A stretch of 64,000 bases of DNA from Atherix ibis (Eukaryota; Arthropoda; Insecta; Diptera; Athericidae): NCBI GenBank assembly GCA_958298945.1, contig OY282609.1, positions 58,438,220 to 58,502,219 on the forward strand. Direction: 5' to 3'. The notes under the pieces are model-generated. The model was not told where the DNA came from, did not search any database, and worked only from the letters and a program-made list of their open reading frames with translations. Within the stretch, counting starts at the first letter, position 1. Each line of letters begins with the position of its first letter. Made by a program: the position numbers and the translations under genes. Below are positions 1 through 11,449 of this stretch, in pieces.

Positions 1-1235
1 AATTTCCTGTATGTGGACGGATCAGTACTAGCCTTCTTACACCTGTTAAGAGAAGCAGTCACTTTCAACTTTGCTCCTAACCACGGTTTCCAACCTGGGT
101 GTGGAAGGGAAGCTTGGAAAACGAGGGGAGGATGGATAAATTGCTTTTAAGGTGGGATATTAATAAGGATAGCGATGATGAATTCCTTTTTGAGCTGGGG
201 GAGATGATAATGTTTTTTATTAAAGTGTGGAGTGGATAATTTGGAAGGCATAGGTTTTTGTAAATTAAACTTAGGCGGGCTTTGTGAAGATAGACAAAAA
301 TAGGTTTTCGACCAGTCTCTATCAGTATGGATTCCACCGGAGATGTCCGATGTGCTCCACTGGCTAATCTAATACAACGGTTTACCGCTGCCTCGACTAG
401 TTTTTTCCCTGCTATTGGTACACTGACGCATATAGTGAGGAAATAGAGAAAGGTCCCGTCCAAAAGTACGTTGGTTACTCTAATTGCCTCACTTTGTCTT
501 ATCTTACTTTTGCTGCTGACTAAAATTTTAACCATTCGGAGAATGATGTTAATTTTGTCAACAGCATTTTTAATCTGAAGATTCCATTTTCCTCCACGGG
601 CAATTGAGATACCCAGGATTTGCATGGAATCTTTTGGGCGGAGAGGGAAGGGGTTTAGTGACGAGTCCGATACCCTACAATTTTTTTTCCTGCAAACATG
701 CAGGCAAGGTGGGTTCGATGTACAGATAACCGCACCGTTTTTGCTGCTCCAAATGTTGTTGCGGATGGCGTTATTTATTTGTTGTTGAAGATCAGCACCA
801 GATACAAGTATAAAAATGTTGTCGGCATATATGTAGTGGGTAAAAGATGATAGTTTGTGGGAAAGGGAGTGAATATATATATTGAATAGGATCGTTGATA
901 AAGGGGATCCTTGTGGAATGCCGTTTTTCATTTCGCGTTTTGAAGAAAAATGACCGTTGGCGCGTACCGTGAATGTTCTACCAGTTAGGTAGGAACGTAG
1001 TAGTGCCAATATTGCAGAGTCTACTCCCCACTCTGCCAGCTGAAAAAGTACCCTATGTGGGCAAATTCGGTCATACGCCTTTTCTAGGTCGAAGGACAAC
1101 AGTAAACGACAATGTCTACGTTTGTAGCAATTGTGGATTGAATGTTGGAGTTCGAGTAGTTCCCCTGCCTGACCTATAGGCATGTTGTTGGGGATTGAGT
1201 CTATTGGCAAGCGCCAATTTGAAACTGCTCATCTG
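1..1235 (-). pseudogene. I-like LINE fragment, reverse transcriptase region
   Basis: This is part of the ORF2 polyprotein of a non-LTR retrotransposon, which would copy the element's RNA into DNA at a nicked target. The open frame 77-1210 encodes 377 residues with reverse transcriptase blocks in order: FDLEKAYDR at residues 40-48, GIPQGSPLS at 97-105 and a catalytic box reading YADN instead of YADD at 128-131. After the palm come the thumb-like region and the linker that normally precedes RNase H. The motif around 1170-1220 shifts frame, and there is no endonuclease part, so the copy is incomplete; RNase H would lie left of the window. The YADN change removes one of two adjacent catalytic aspartates, so this copy is inactive. 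Sequence near 60-360 is clearly related to 22440-22640 plus 27185-27320, and the family recurs at 32.6 and 61.7 kb. I-clade assignment is inferred from motif style; the LOA clade is an alternative. Confidence 0.8.
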
Positions 1236-3650
1236 GGAGGGATAAATATATAAGATATGTGGAAAGAAAGTGCGAAATAAATTAATTTTCTAACATACCT
1301 TGTAATACCGCTCAAAACTAATCCGAGTTTTTAATATATCTTTAATTACAAAAAAATTTAAAAACTCATTTTAATATTCTTTAAATTAAATTATATCCTT
1401 TAATATAACCATTTTCCAGTGGCTGTGATAACCGTAAAATTAGTCCATTTTTATTTTTTCATTTTCAATTGAACTTTGAAGTAAATTTCTTTAACAATAT
1501 TTAATCTTTCTTGGATCGTATAATCTATGGTCAGAATTAATCTACAATTTATATATGTAGGTGACAATCCTTCAAAAGAAGTTACTGTAAAAATTTTAAG
1601 TCAAATAGTCTACAAAAATCTTTAAGCATGTCATTTACTATCCTTAGATACAAAATGAAGCAAACTTTAATCTGATGTCAAACCCTGATATGATTATTTA
1701 TCCAACAATAACAAAAACAAATCTTCTTTCTACTTAATGCACAATTTCACCCCTTTAAAAATATTTACAAAAAAAATAAAACTTTTAGTTTCAATAAGAG
1801 AGAGAAATGGAAGGAAAAAAAATGACTATAAAATAAGATACCAAATCTTAATAATAAAGACGATGATATACGTACGAGTAGCATATAGAAATTTAAGTTT
1901 ATAAATACTTTTTTATTTGACTAACATTTAAATTCAAAAGAAAGAGCTTTTATTATTTTCTGAATGCTTGTTCTTATTTTTTTATAGCTATAAACTAAAC
2001 TTAATAAATTGCATAAAGTAATAAAAATTGAAAACAATAAAACTGTAATAAATTTAGCGCCACTTTAATACTAAAATAGTAGACTGGCTCATATAAGAAA
2101 TACGCTACTATTACTTGAATAATTGTATGATGGGAGAGAAAAATCACATTTTAAAAACGATTTACTAGTATACGAATAACCACTATTTAATAGCATTTAA
2201 TGTTCATTCTTGAATATGGAAAAAACAACAATAAAAGAAAAAAATCATTCTAGACACACTATCGGAAAATATTAAAATATTGGGGGAAGAGGTGGAGATA
2301 ATATATCATGTTGGAATGATATTGTACATATAAGATTATTCTTGTTGGTCTTTTAGGGTAGGAGCAGTTCATATACGATAGCAACTTTCTTAGTCGGTGC
2401 TCTACCTTTTTTTCTCTCTCCAGTAACGTGATGATGTTTATTTCCCTACTAACTTTACATCATTTATTTCTTTTTGAAACAATCAATCACAAAGTATGTT
2501 ATTTAGTTGAGAGATCATGTACCCGTCATTATGTAAATTATGGCAAGTGGTTTGATTAATCGAAAGGTAGACGACAGGAAGGCGACACAAACACAATAGC
2601 AAAAACTGATTTCTATTAGTTCTGAGTTTTGTTTTTTCTCTCTTTTCTTAGATACATTATCGTATAGGAGGGATGGAGGTGATAGGCCACAATTATTGTG
2701 AGTGCATAGGTTCAATGCTATTATTACGTCTTAAGTAAACAAACAAAAAAGGGGGTATTTATGAGAGGTATCAAAAGCTTTGAATCAAAAATCTGTGTCT
2801 ACTAAAGATCATCTTAATATTGGTCCACACAAAATTACCAGTTGTTTAATAACAAAGCGGCACAAGGTGTCTGTAAAGGATTGATGGGGGTCTCTTGCCA
2901 AATGGATTAGTAACTATTTGGTATATTTTAAAGTTGACATTTTATTCTTAAAACGGTTGACATTTTATTGTTAAAACGGTAATGAGATACCTTTTATCTC
3001 GGTAGGCAAAATGGTGAGAATTTGAGAAAATTAAAATCCTCGAGAGATTCATGAGGTATTGATAATTTCTCTAAAAGTTATTGTCGTCTCTTTTATATAT
3101 TTAAACATAATGCTAGTACTACTATAAGTTGGACCAATAGCTACATGTCACACATTTATTGAAAGAGAAATATAATGGTTTCTTTTTGGGGGATTTCCAA
3201 ACTTTGGGACACAAGATGGCATTCGATATGCTATTATTTAATGTTCCTCAATTGCGAGTATTATTGATGTATAGAAGTGAGCCACATACTGCTGAAGTCC
3301 TAACAAAACTCGCATTAAGAGGGCTTTACCTTTAAAATTAAAAAAAAAAGTTTTATATAAGCTATGGCAAATATCTTTTCTATAAATTAAACTATATTTA
3401 TTACCATTATTATTTACATATAACATTATTTACATGGTCCCCACGGCATGTTTTACTAGGATTTTGCTTAATATCATCGATGGCTTGAATTATGTTGTAT
3501 GTTGTCAGTTTTTTAATATAAACTATTTATTGTCAGTTTTAATATAAAATGCCCCCTATGGAAAAAGTTTAATAGCATTAAATCGCATTATTTTTGTGTC
3601 AAGCTGACATAACCTGACGTGGAAACATGTAACCCGACATGAATTATAAA
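1236..3650. other. AT-rich intergenic DNA, no gene seen
   Basis: I see no supported coding region here. Short open frames (for example 2515-2715 and 3238-3426, both minus) are low-complexity translations of A/T-rich sequence. At 2931-2982 a 25-bp unit containing GTTGACATTTTATT and TTAAAACG is repeated twice in tandem. Confidence 0.6.
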
Positions 3651-3900
3651 TTGATCAAGTCCATATCATTCAATTGAGGCCAAAAAATCTGTTATCATCG
3701 ATCAATATCTATCGCCATTGACAGTTACCGTCGCACCAGCCTCATTTCGAAAGCTTTATAACCAAAGTCGACAGAAGCAAGTTAGTTTTTCTGGCTGCAA
3801 AGGAAGATCCTTAAAAGCCAGGCAGTCTAAAAAGGTCCTTTGTCCCTGAAAATGATTTTTTCCCAAATCTAGGCGCTTGGATTTCTTTGAAAAAATCATT
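3651..3900 (-). pseudogene. DD41D mariner remnant (transposase piece)
   Basis: Read on the minus strand, 3695-3745 translates to FRNEAGATVTVNGDRY, the segment between the first and second catalytic aspartates in the DD41D mariner group seen intact at 29770-31045. The nucleotide sequence also matches 45820-46050 (shared strings CATTGACAGTTACC and CTGAAAATGATTTT). Homology stops where the mauritiana-type mariner begins near 3920. A short match to the 5' end of the same family (ATGTCAAAGTAATAAG) reappears at 5218-5240. This suggests the younger mariner landed in this older one, although about 230 bases present in the 46-kb copies are missing here. Confidence 0.65.
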
Positions 3901-3919
3901 TTTAATTAAATGGTGGCTG

Positions 3920-5180
3920 CCAGGGGTATAAGCTTAAATGCGCTGTTTGGTCATAAATGGTGTGAGTGAGCGTATTAAGCTACCATGGGCACGCCACACT
4001 TTTTTTATGAGTTTGACATCTGTTAACATTAATCAGTGTACATTTTCAGCAATTTCGTACAACAACATACATTTTCCATTTGGTAATCATGTCTAGTTTT
4101 GTGCCAGAAAAAGAGTTCTGCTTTTCTGCTTCAATTTGAAGAAATCGGCTTCCGAATCGCATCGAATTCTTATGGAGGCCTATGGTGATTGTGCTTTATC
4201 GGAAACAATGTGCCGAGATTGGTTTCGTCAGTTCAAAGACGGCAATTTTGACTTGTGGGACAAGAAGCGTGAAAATCGGCCTAGGAAAGTTGAGGACCAT
4301 CAATTGCAGGCTTATTTGGACGAAGACGATACCCAATCGCAAAAAATGCTCGCGGTGCAATTGAGTGTTACTCAACCAGCCATTTCCATGTGTTTCCGTG
4401 TCGTGGGGAAGATTGGAAAGATCGGAAAATGGGTGCCGCATGAATTGAACGATAGGCTGATGGAGCGACGCCAAAACACATGCAAAATCTTGCTCGCCAG
4501 ACAAAAAGAAAGTCGTTCCTGCATCGGATTGTGACAGTCGATGAAAAGTGGATATATTTTGAGAATCCTAAATACAAGAGATCGTGGGTTGGTCCCGGCC
4601 AACCATCAACATCTTCTGCAAAATCAAATCGCTTCGAACGGAAGTCGATGCTGTGCGTTTGGTGGGAATAGCAGTGTATCGTCTACTATGAGATGTTGAA
4701 ACCTGGTAAAACTGTCAATGCCCACCTCTACCACCAACAACTGATCAAATTGCACCGCGCTCTGCGTGAAAAAGGACGGATTATCAACAAAGACATGACA
4801 AGCTGATTTTCCTCCATAACAACGCACCATCGCACACGTCAAAAATGGTCCGAAACTACTTGGAGACACTGAACTAGGAGGTGCTACCTCACCCCGCTTA
4901 TTCACCAGACCTGGCCCCTTCCGACTACCACCTGTTTTCGTCGATGGGACACGCGCTCGCTGAGCAGTACTTCGATTCTTACGAAGACGTCCGAAAATCG
5001 CGTGATGAGTGGTTTGCCTCGAAAGAGAAAGAATTTTTTTGGCGTGGTATCCACAAATTACCCGAAAGATTAGAAAAATGTGTAGCTACCGAGGACAAGT
5101 ACTTTGAATAAATTTGTTTTTGCTTTCTAATAAAAAACATGTGCTTTTTTTTACTAAAAAACAACGGATTTAAGAACAAA
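3920..5180 (+). mobile_element. mauritiana-subfamily mariner, copy 1
   Basis: This DNA transposon encoded a DD34D cut-and-paste transposase of the Mos1 type. Frames 4136-4534, 4480-4671 and 4881-5111 together give the helix-turn-helix region (KKSASESHRILMEAYG), the linker WVPHELNDR, DEKWIYF with the first aspartate, and the C-terminal YSPDLAPSDYHLF. The left inverted repeat starts CCAGGGGTATAAGC at 3920. The right repeat is recognisable only as CGGATTTAAG near 5165-5174 and then decays. Lesions visible are a one-base loss in the A-run near 4504, a TAG after VWWE, a frame change near 4780, the second catalytic D changed to N (LHNNAPSHT) and a TAG in the ETLN context. That last stop is shared with the copy at 37394-38638. 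It is inactive, and the target duplication on the left is not a clean TA. Confidence 0.9.
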
Positions 5181-6240
5181 ACACAATGCCATAAAATTGA
5201 TAGCGTTATAGTTTTAAATGTCAAAGTAATAAGCAGTCATGGATTAAGCGCACATATTAAAAAGTTTCTTATAAGATAGTGATGAAAAATTGGTCTAATC
5301 GTACTTACCGTTTCAAACAAGGACAAAGAGGTCAAAGAATCGTAATTCTAATTAGAAAACCCCTAATACGCTATATAAATAGTATGCGAGCTTTTTCTTG
5401 TTTTATTAAATTTCCTAAAGCAGGGAAGTGCACTATTAAATTTCCTAAGGTATGAGTGTATCTGCGAGGTTGGCGTATTCAAATTCTTTTAAAATATTAT
5501 TGGAGTTTGACCTTGGTAGGTCTCTAAGCCTTTCAGGAATCTAGGCCTTTAAACATTTCCACTATATAACGACAATAAAATTAAGCTCTAACTTCCATGG
5601 TGATTGGGGGATTAAAATTATCACTATTAAAACCCATTGTTGTATGCAGAGTAGGGATTGTTTTGAAATTAGTTTTAATAAAGGCATTTTAAAGATGCTA
5701 CCAATGCCATCTGTTGGGCTTTTTATTTAATACTTTCAAAATGATTTAAAATTTATTGTAAAATTACATTAATTCCCCTTTTATATAAGTAGAAATACGA
5801 TTTTTTTTAATACTATTCGAAAGTAAATGTTCATTTGATTGCCAATCATCTACAAGGTTTAGTACCACTAAAAATCCTTTAAAAGAAATTTTAAAAAATC
5901 CACAAAAAAACAAAACTTCTTCTTTTTACTATCTCTGGGATTTAATAATGGATTGGAAAATTTTTTTTATTGATATTTCTGAAAATGTCCATAAGAATTC
6001 GTTTTGCATAAAGTCATTTACAAATATTTGCACGTATATACAATACTATGCATACTAAAGTCAAGTCATACAAGTAATATAGTCAGCTAATATCCCTGAT
6101 TGAATGAATATTTTTCGAATACAAGAATTATCCGATTAATGCGCTCTTTTGGTACTTGTTTATGTTGGAACGTGTAAGAATTGCGGATAAATTTTTGCAG
6201 TAACATTAATAACATAAAAACATACCCGATAATAATGACG
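5181..6240. other. Intergenic DNA, mostly featureless
   Basis: Apart from the short DD41D-like match at 5218-5240, I see nothing that can be supported. The stretch is AT-rich with no open frame of convincing composition. Confidence 0.5.
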
Positions 6241-6660
6241 TAGCACAACATACCGTCAGTTTTAGTCGCCGATTATCTATGCCCCGACCGTCTCCAAAAA
6301 CAATAAACCGACTTGTGCAACCGGCTGGGCACACTCATATGATAATAGCATGTGGGTGGGGAATGCCAAGGAATATTTGCTGCGCAAACAATAATCGTAA
6401 TCGTTCTATAGTCGATGATATTATTGTCGTCTGCCTGCGTCGACCGCTTCATAATCATTTCTCCAGGCTCAAAGCTGCTCATCCATTTCCTCGTCTCCAA
6501 TAATGCTTGTTCGAATACTCTTTCAATGTCGCATATGTGGTGGTTTCCTACATTTGCTGATTACTGCCTATATCTTCTACACCGATTGCCCCCTGAACCA
6601 TGTTCCAATTCTCGACTGTCGATAGTATTTATAGGCCAACTTTGAATACGATCGGCTACC
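6241..6660. other. Short GC-richer patch without recognised gene
   Basis: Base composition rises to near 45% G+C, unlike both flanks. Overlapping open frames of about 75 codons exist on both strands (6279-6503 plus, 6273-6500 minus, 6415-6645 plus), but none resembles a family I know, and mutual overlap on both strands is typical of chance. It could be a conserved non-coding segment, an old repeat or an unrecognised exon. Confidence 0.35.
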
Positions 6661-6923
6661 GATTTCTCAACCTAATAAATATTCTTAAGAATTCCAATCA
6701 GGTTATTAATAACAAATAAAATGTATTTACTGCTCTTCTAATTAGTATAAACTCTCTCAGCGTTCAATGTTTAAATCGTTGATGTTTTATTTTGAGGAAT
6801 CGACCGTTGAGGCGCCGGTTTCATACATAAAAACAAAAATGAAAGCATTAAAACAAAACAATAACAACAAAATTCTTTATTAAAAGTTTTTGTAGCTTAA
6901 AGCTTTTTATTCATTTCGTTCAT

Positions 6924-7815
6924 GTATATTTAAAGCTTTTTCCCCTTTCTCAACATTATCCATTTTTTTTTTGTTAATATTTTTCTTTAATTTGTTATTG
7001 TTTGGAATTGAAGAATTTAGAGTCGCGTATATCAATTACTGTTCGTGTAGGTTAGGGCTGTGATAACTAAAAATCCGACATTATCTTAGATATAAGGTAG
7101 GTGTCGTCAAGTAGCTTCAGGGTCAGAAGAAATTTGTTGATGTCATCACGTTTTATAAACGCACATTGTAAATCTTTTCGGTAAAATTTCGAAACCTGAA
7201 ATTTATTTAAAAAACCCATTTAGACTTAGGAACTAAATCGCAGTGTTAATGACCAATAATCAAAGCCCCCATGTGGACATAGAAACTAAAATTTTTTTTT
7301 AGTTCCTAAGTCAAAAAGGGCTTTAATTAATTAAATTTTTTTAACTTTTTCATAAATGATTATTTTTAAAGTATATTTAAAGCTTTTTCCCCTTTCTTAA
7401 CATTATCCATTTTTTTTGTTAATATTTTTCTTTAATTTGTTATTGTTTGGAATTGAAGAATTTAGAGTCGCGTATATCAATTACTGTTCGTGTAGGTTAG
7501 GGTTGTGATAACTAAAAATCCGACATTATCTTAGATATATGGTAGGTGTCGTCAAGTAGCTTCAGGGTCAGAAGAAATTTGTTGATGTCATCACGTTTTA
7601 TAAACGCACATCGTAAATCTTTTCGGTAAAATTTCGAAACCTGAAATTTATTTAAAAAACCCATTTAGACTTAGGAACTAAATCGCAGTGTTAATGACCA
7701 ATAATCAAAGCCCCCATGTGGACATAGAAACTAAAATTTTTTTTTAGTTCCTAAGTCAAAAAGGGCTTTAATTAATTAAATTTTTTTAAATTTTTCATAA
7801 ATGATTATTTTTAGA
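6924..7815. repeat. 447-bp tandem duplication with internal inverted repeat
   Basis: Bases 6924-7370 and 7371-7815 are near-identical head-to-tail copies. They differ by a few substitutions and T-run lengths, for example CTCAACATT against CTTAACATT. Each unit contains a perfect 15-base inverted repeat GACTTAGGAACTAAA (7223-7237 against 7298-7312, and 7668-7682 against 7743-7757) enclosing a 60-base loop. The high identity suggests a recent duplication. No coding potential is evident. Confidence 0.9.
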
Positions 7816-7870
7816 GAATACTCGCATTTTTTTAGTAGCCCCGTTTATCCATTGATTAAATTCCATAATT

Positions 7871-7980
7871 TTGGTTCCTTTTTTCTATTTATATTATAAG
7901 TTCCTTTTTTCTATTCATATTTAATTGGCGTGAACGAAATAAGTTCCTTTTTCTATTCATATTTAATTGGCGTTAACTTA
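7871..7980 (+). repeat. Short tandem repeats, about 34 bp
   Basis: The string AGTTCCTTTTTCTATTCATA, followed by a TTTAATTGGCGT segment, is repeated in tandem two to three times, the first copy being partial. No function is visible. Confidence 0.7.
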
Positions 7981-9689
7981 TGTTAACCATATCTACAAAA
8001 TATACAATATTTTAACCATTCATATCTAGAACCTAGAATAATTTCTGTATCATTAGATATTCTGTTAACTTTCTTTTTTAACATTTAAGAAAAATACCTT
8101 TTGTTAAGACTATTTCCGACTTTTGTATTGATTTATGTTGATAGAATGCCTCTTTTTCTGTTAATCCCAGTGGCGGTGTCCATTGTAAAAATTTGTGTCA
8201 TTCAAAGGTCTTTGGTGAGGATCAGTCACGCTCATTTCAATTTATTTACGGTCCACCATATCCACATCGGTTAGGTTGACATTGGTTATGTGTGGAATGT
8301 TATTCTTTCAGTTTTATTGTTAGTGTCATGAATGTGTCTTTCTAAGAATGCCATCAAATAATATTTTTTTCTTTGGATATTTTTCACTCTTCTTTGATCT
8401 TTTTTATATTAACGACACATTCATGATATTATTTTATGCTCTCTTTTACTATAATGAAAAGGTCAGTTTATTTTTGGATATGTATACAAAAATTTTCGGA
8501 AAACATTCAAGCCTATTAAATAAGAAGCGGACATTCTGTTCCATTCAAAAATCCATATAATAAATTTCATCTGAAATTGTACAATAAAAAACTAACTATG
8601 TTATGTCGGTAGGTTACTAAGTTGATAGTGTCTGTAGGTCTTTTAGTATTTTCATAAAATTAATTGGATAATGGGACGTGTTGTTCTATAGAATATTTAT
8701 TATAAATACAGAAGGAGATGTAAGAAGGGAATTTTCTATTATTTTATTAAGCAAATATTTTAAATTGAAGCCCATTAAAAAATAATTTTAAATTTCAAAG
8801 AAAATATATTTTCAATGGTGTCCTTCTAATTTTAGGAGATAATTTTAAAGATAAAAACTATTCTATTAAAAGTTGATATTTCAATCTTTAAGAAGGAAAA
8901 TGTTTTGTTTTTCTATTTTCAAAACCACGAAAATATTCGAAAATTCATTGGAAAAGTTAATTTTTAAAACGTTTTTAAAACATTTCTTTTAAAGATATTC
9001 CGTTTGCTACTTTTAAAAAAATTTACCAAAAATTAGTTATACAAAAATATGACAGCGGAAGTTGTGGCGACACATTGTAAATTCATCGTTAGTAGAATTG
9101 CTCTAATATTCTTTAGGGCAATGGCAATAAATAAAAATGAGTTTACCACAATACTCATAAATAACAAAGTGGCGCTAATCCAAATAGTAATAAATTACAA
9201 TAAATGTAAAAATTGTTAACGCCAATGGTGGAGAAACAAGCAATTGGTACAAATTGAAAAATTTCAAGATTACAGATTCAAACAGTTTAAATACTGTGTG
9301 GCATGTGGGCGGATCTGTGGTCTGATTTGATTCTAGAAGACTGGTTGGATCTGGAGTCTACAAATGTTGCCGAAACGCCACTAAACAATATAATGTGTCA
9401 ACCAAAAATTTACCATTATGACTATTGAGTTGAAACTAGTAATGATGTACGACTATTTAATCGGGATATTATTCAGATTGGGGCTGATTTTAGAGACTTC
9501 GTTAGTGCCTTTAAATAATTATTAATAGCTGTAATTTTTTATCTTTTATTATTTTTTATATAAACACTTGTTTTTTTATTTAATTAGGTACTTACCTTTT
9601 TTTAATTATTTATAGGGGCACCGAAATTTCAACTATTCAATATTGTAACGTTACCGAATTGTCCGTGACTCTCCTCACAAAGAGTTGGT
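7981..9689. other. AT-rich intergenic DNA
   Basis: I see no supported gene or element. The 70-codon frame at 8348-8560 is rich in F, Y and I and low in complexity. Confidence 0.5.
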
Positions 9690-11430
9690 TTTTCTTTTTA
9701 TTTTATTTTTTTTAATTTTTTTATTTTATTTTTTTATTTTTACAGATATTTACAACTACAACATAGTAATAAGCAAATTTGAGCAATAGTATTCATTAGC
9801 TTGAAAGGTTGTGGGGAGTAAACATCCAATGAAGTTCCTCGTGTTAGCGTGTGTTTCTTTAAGTCTCAGTATTTTAGTAAGTCACGTGACCAGTGACGCT
9901 TAAGTCTTCGATGGGTATTTCTAGGGAAGGAAATGGAGAATAGTTCTTGAACAAGAGGATTATTCTGATTGAGGACACGGGAACGGAACTTTTTATAACG
10001 AGACACAGCCACGTCAAAAACAAATGGAACTTTAAGGTCACGATGAATAACAGTATTGCGAACATAAAAGGGGGCATCGAGAATTGTACGGAGTATTTTT
10101 GATTGAAGGGATTGGATTCGACGGGAATTAGAAGGCTTAGTAGATCCCCAGAGTTCTAGTCCGTATGTCCATATGGGTTTCAGTAAGGTATTGTATAACA
10201 GTACTTTGCTGTCTATAGTAAGTTTGTAACGTTTGTCTAGAAGTCGAAGTAGTTTTAGGTATCGTCTTTTTAGTTCTTGTCTTTTAAGTCTTGTGTGTGG
10301 GTTCCATGTCAAGCGTTTGTCTAAGTACAATCCTAGATACCGAGCTTCGGTGTGTTGAGGTATGGCACTGCCATTAAGGTATATGGGAGGGCATGACTCT
10401 CGACGGAGAGTGAAAGTTACCTGGATAGATTTACGTTCATTGACTTTTATTCTCCACTTAGTAAATCAGTTCTGGAGGGTTTGGATTTGGATTTGGAGAG
10501 TTTTGGAAGCATGTTGGGGATTTTCGCTAGACGCAAGGCAGGCCCTATCATCGGCGTATGTAGCAAAGAAGGTATTAGGGCAGATTGGGATATCGGATGT
10601 ATAAATGTTGTAGAGGATGGGTCCAAGTATGCTACCCTGAGGAACCCCAGCCAATATCGGAGTGATATTGGAGAGTTCGTTGGATTCATTTACTTGGAAG
10701 TGTCGGTCGGAAAGGAATGATCTTAGGATTAGGAAATAGGTTGAAGGAAGGAAGCTCTTGAGTTTCCAGAGTAGACCCCGGTGCCACACTCTAGCAAAAG
10801 CTTGACTTATATCAAGAAACACACCGGGACAGTACTCTTTCCTTTCGAAAGAGGATGCAATGAAATCGACAACTCGATGACACTGCTGGGTAGTGGAGTG
10901 TTCGGCGCGGAAACCAAATTGGTGATTAGGAATTAAATTTGAAGATTCGAGTAGAGGATGTAAGCGGCGAAGGAGGATTTTTTCAAAGATTTTTGACAGT
11001 ATTGGAAGAAGACTTATTGGCCTGTAGGATCTGGGGCGGTTTATTGGTTTATTGGGCTTAGGGATCATTTTAATAATGGCAAATTTCCAGAGGATTGGGA
11101 AATGTGTTGTTCTAAGGATGGAATTATATATTGTGGCAAGGAAAACTACTGCTCTTTTAGGGAGTTGTTGGAGTATATTGGAGGTAATCAGATCATAGCC
11201 AGGAGCTTTATTTTTGGGAAGGAGCTTGATTAAATTGGCAGCTTCGGAAGGAGTGATTGCCTTAGGAGGAAGACTCATGGGTAAAGGAATGGATAGTTCC
11301 GTCTCGATTGTAGTGCAATGAGTCCTGTCTAATATGTCCTCATGTGGAGTAAATGTTTGTTCAAGGTGTTCAGCAAAAGCGTCTGCTTTATGTTTGTCCG
11401 TTTTGGCCCAGGGGTTTTTCTTAAAATTGC
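9690..11430 (-). mobile_element. jockey-like LINE, 5'-truncated
   Basis: On the minus strand one reading frame runs from about 11424 to 9866, interrupted by a single TGA at 10466-10468 where a tryptophan codon is expected. It encodes the reverse transcriptase of a jockey-clade retrotransposon. Counting from the methionine at 11278, the motifs are KNKAPGYDLI at residues 23-32, PISLLPILSKIFEK at 87-100, QFGFRAEHST at 120-129, FLDISQAFARVWH at 154-166, GVPQGSILGP at 211-220 and an intact YADD at 241-244. The C-terminal part (10330-9866) carries the typical YLDKRLTW and RLKRHWSRDLL segments. AFAR in place of the usual AFDR is a substitution next to the catalytic block. The 3' untranslated region is about 120 bases and ends in an A-rich tail (seen as T-rich DNA at 9690-9745). 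The 5' end breaks off at the border of the satellite. It looks young but cannot make full protein. Confidence 0.9.
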
Positions 11431-11449
11431 AAAATGCATTTTTAACAAA

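Noticed and set aside
6273..6645. Three overlapping frames of about 75 codons on both strands
   Set aside because: Opposite-strand overlap in a slightly GC-rich patch, with no recognisable domain.
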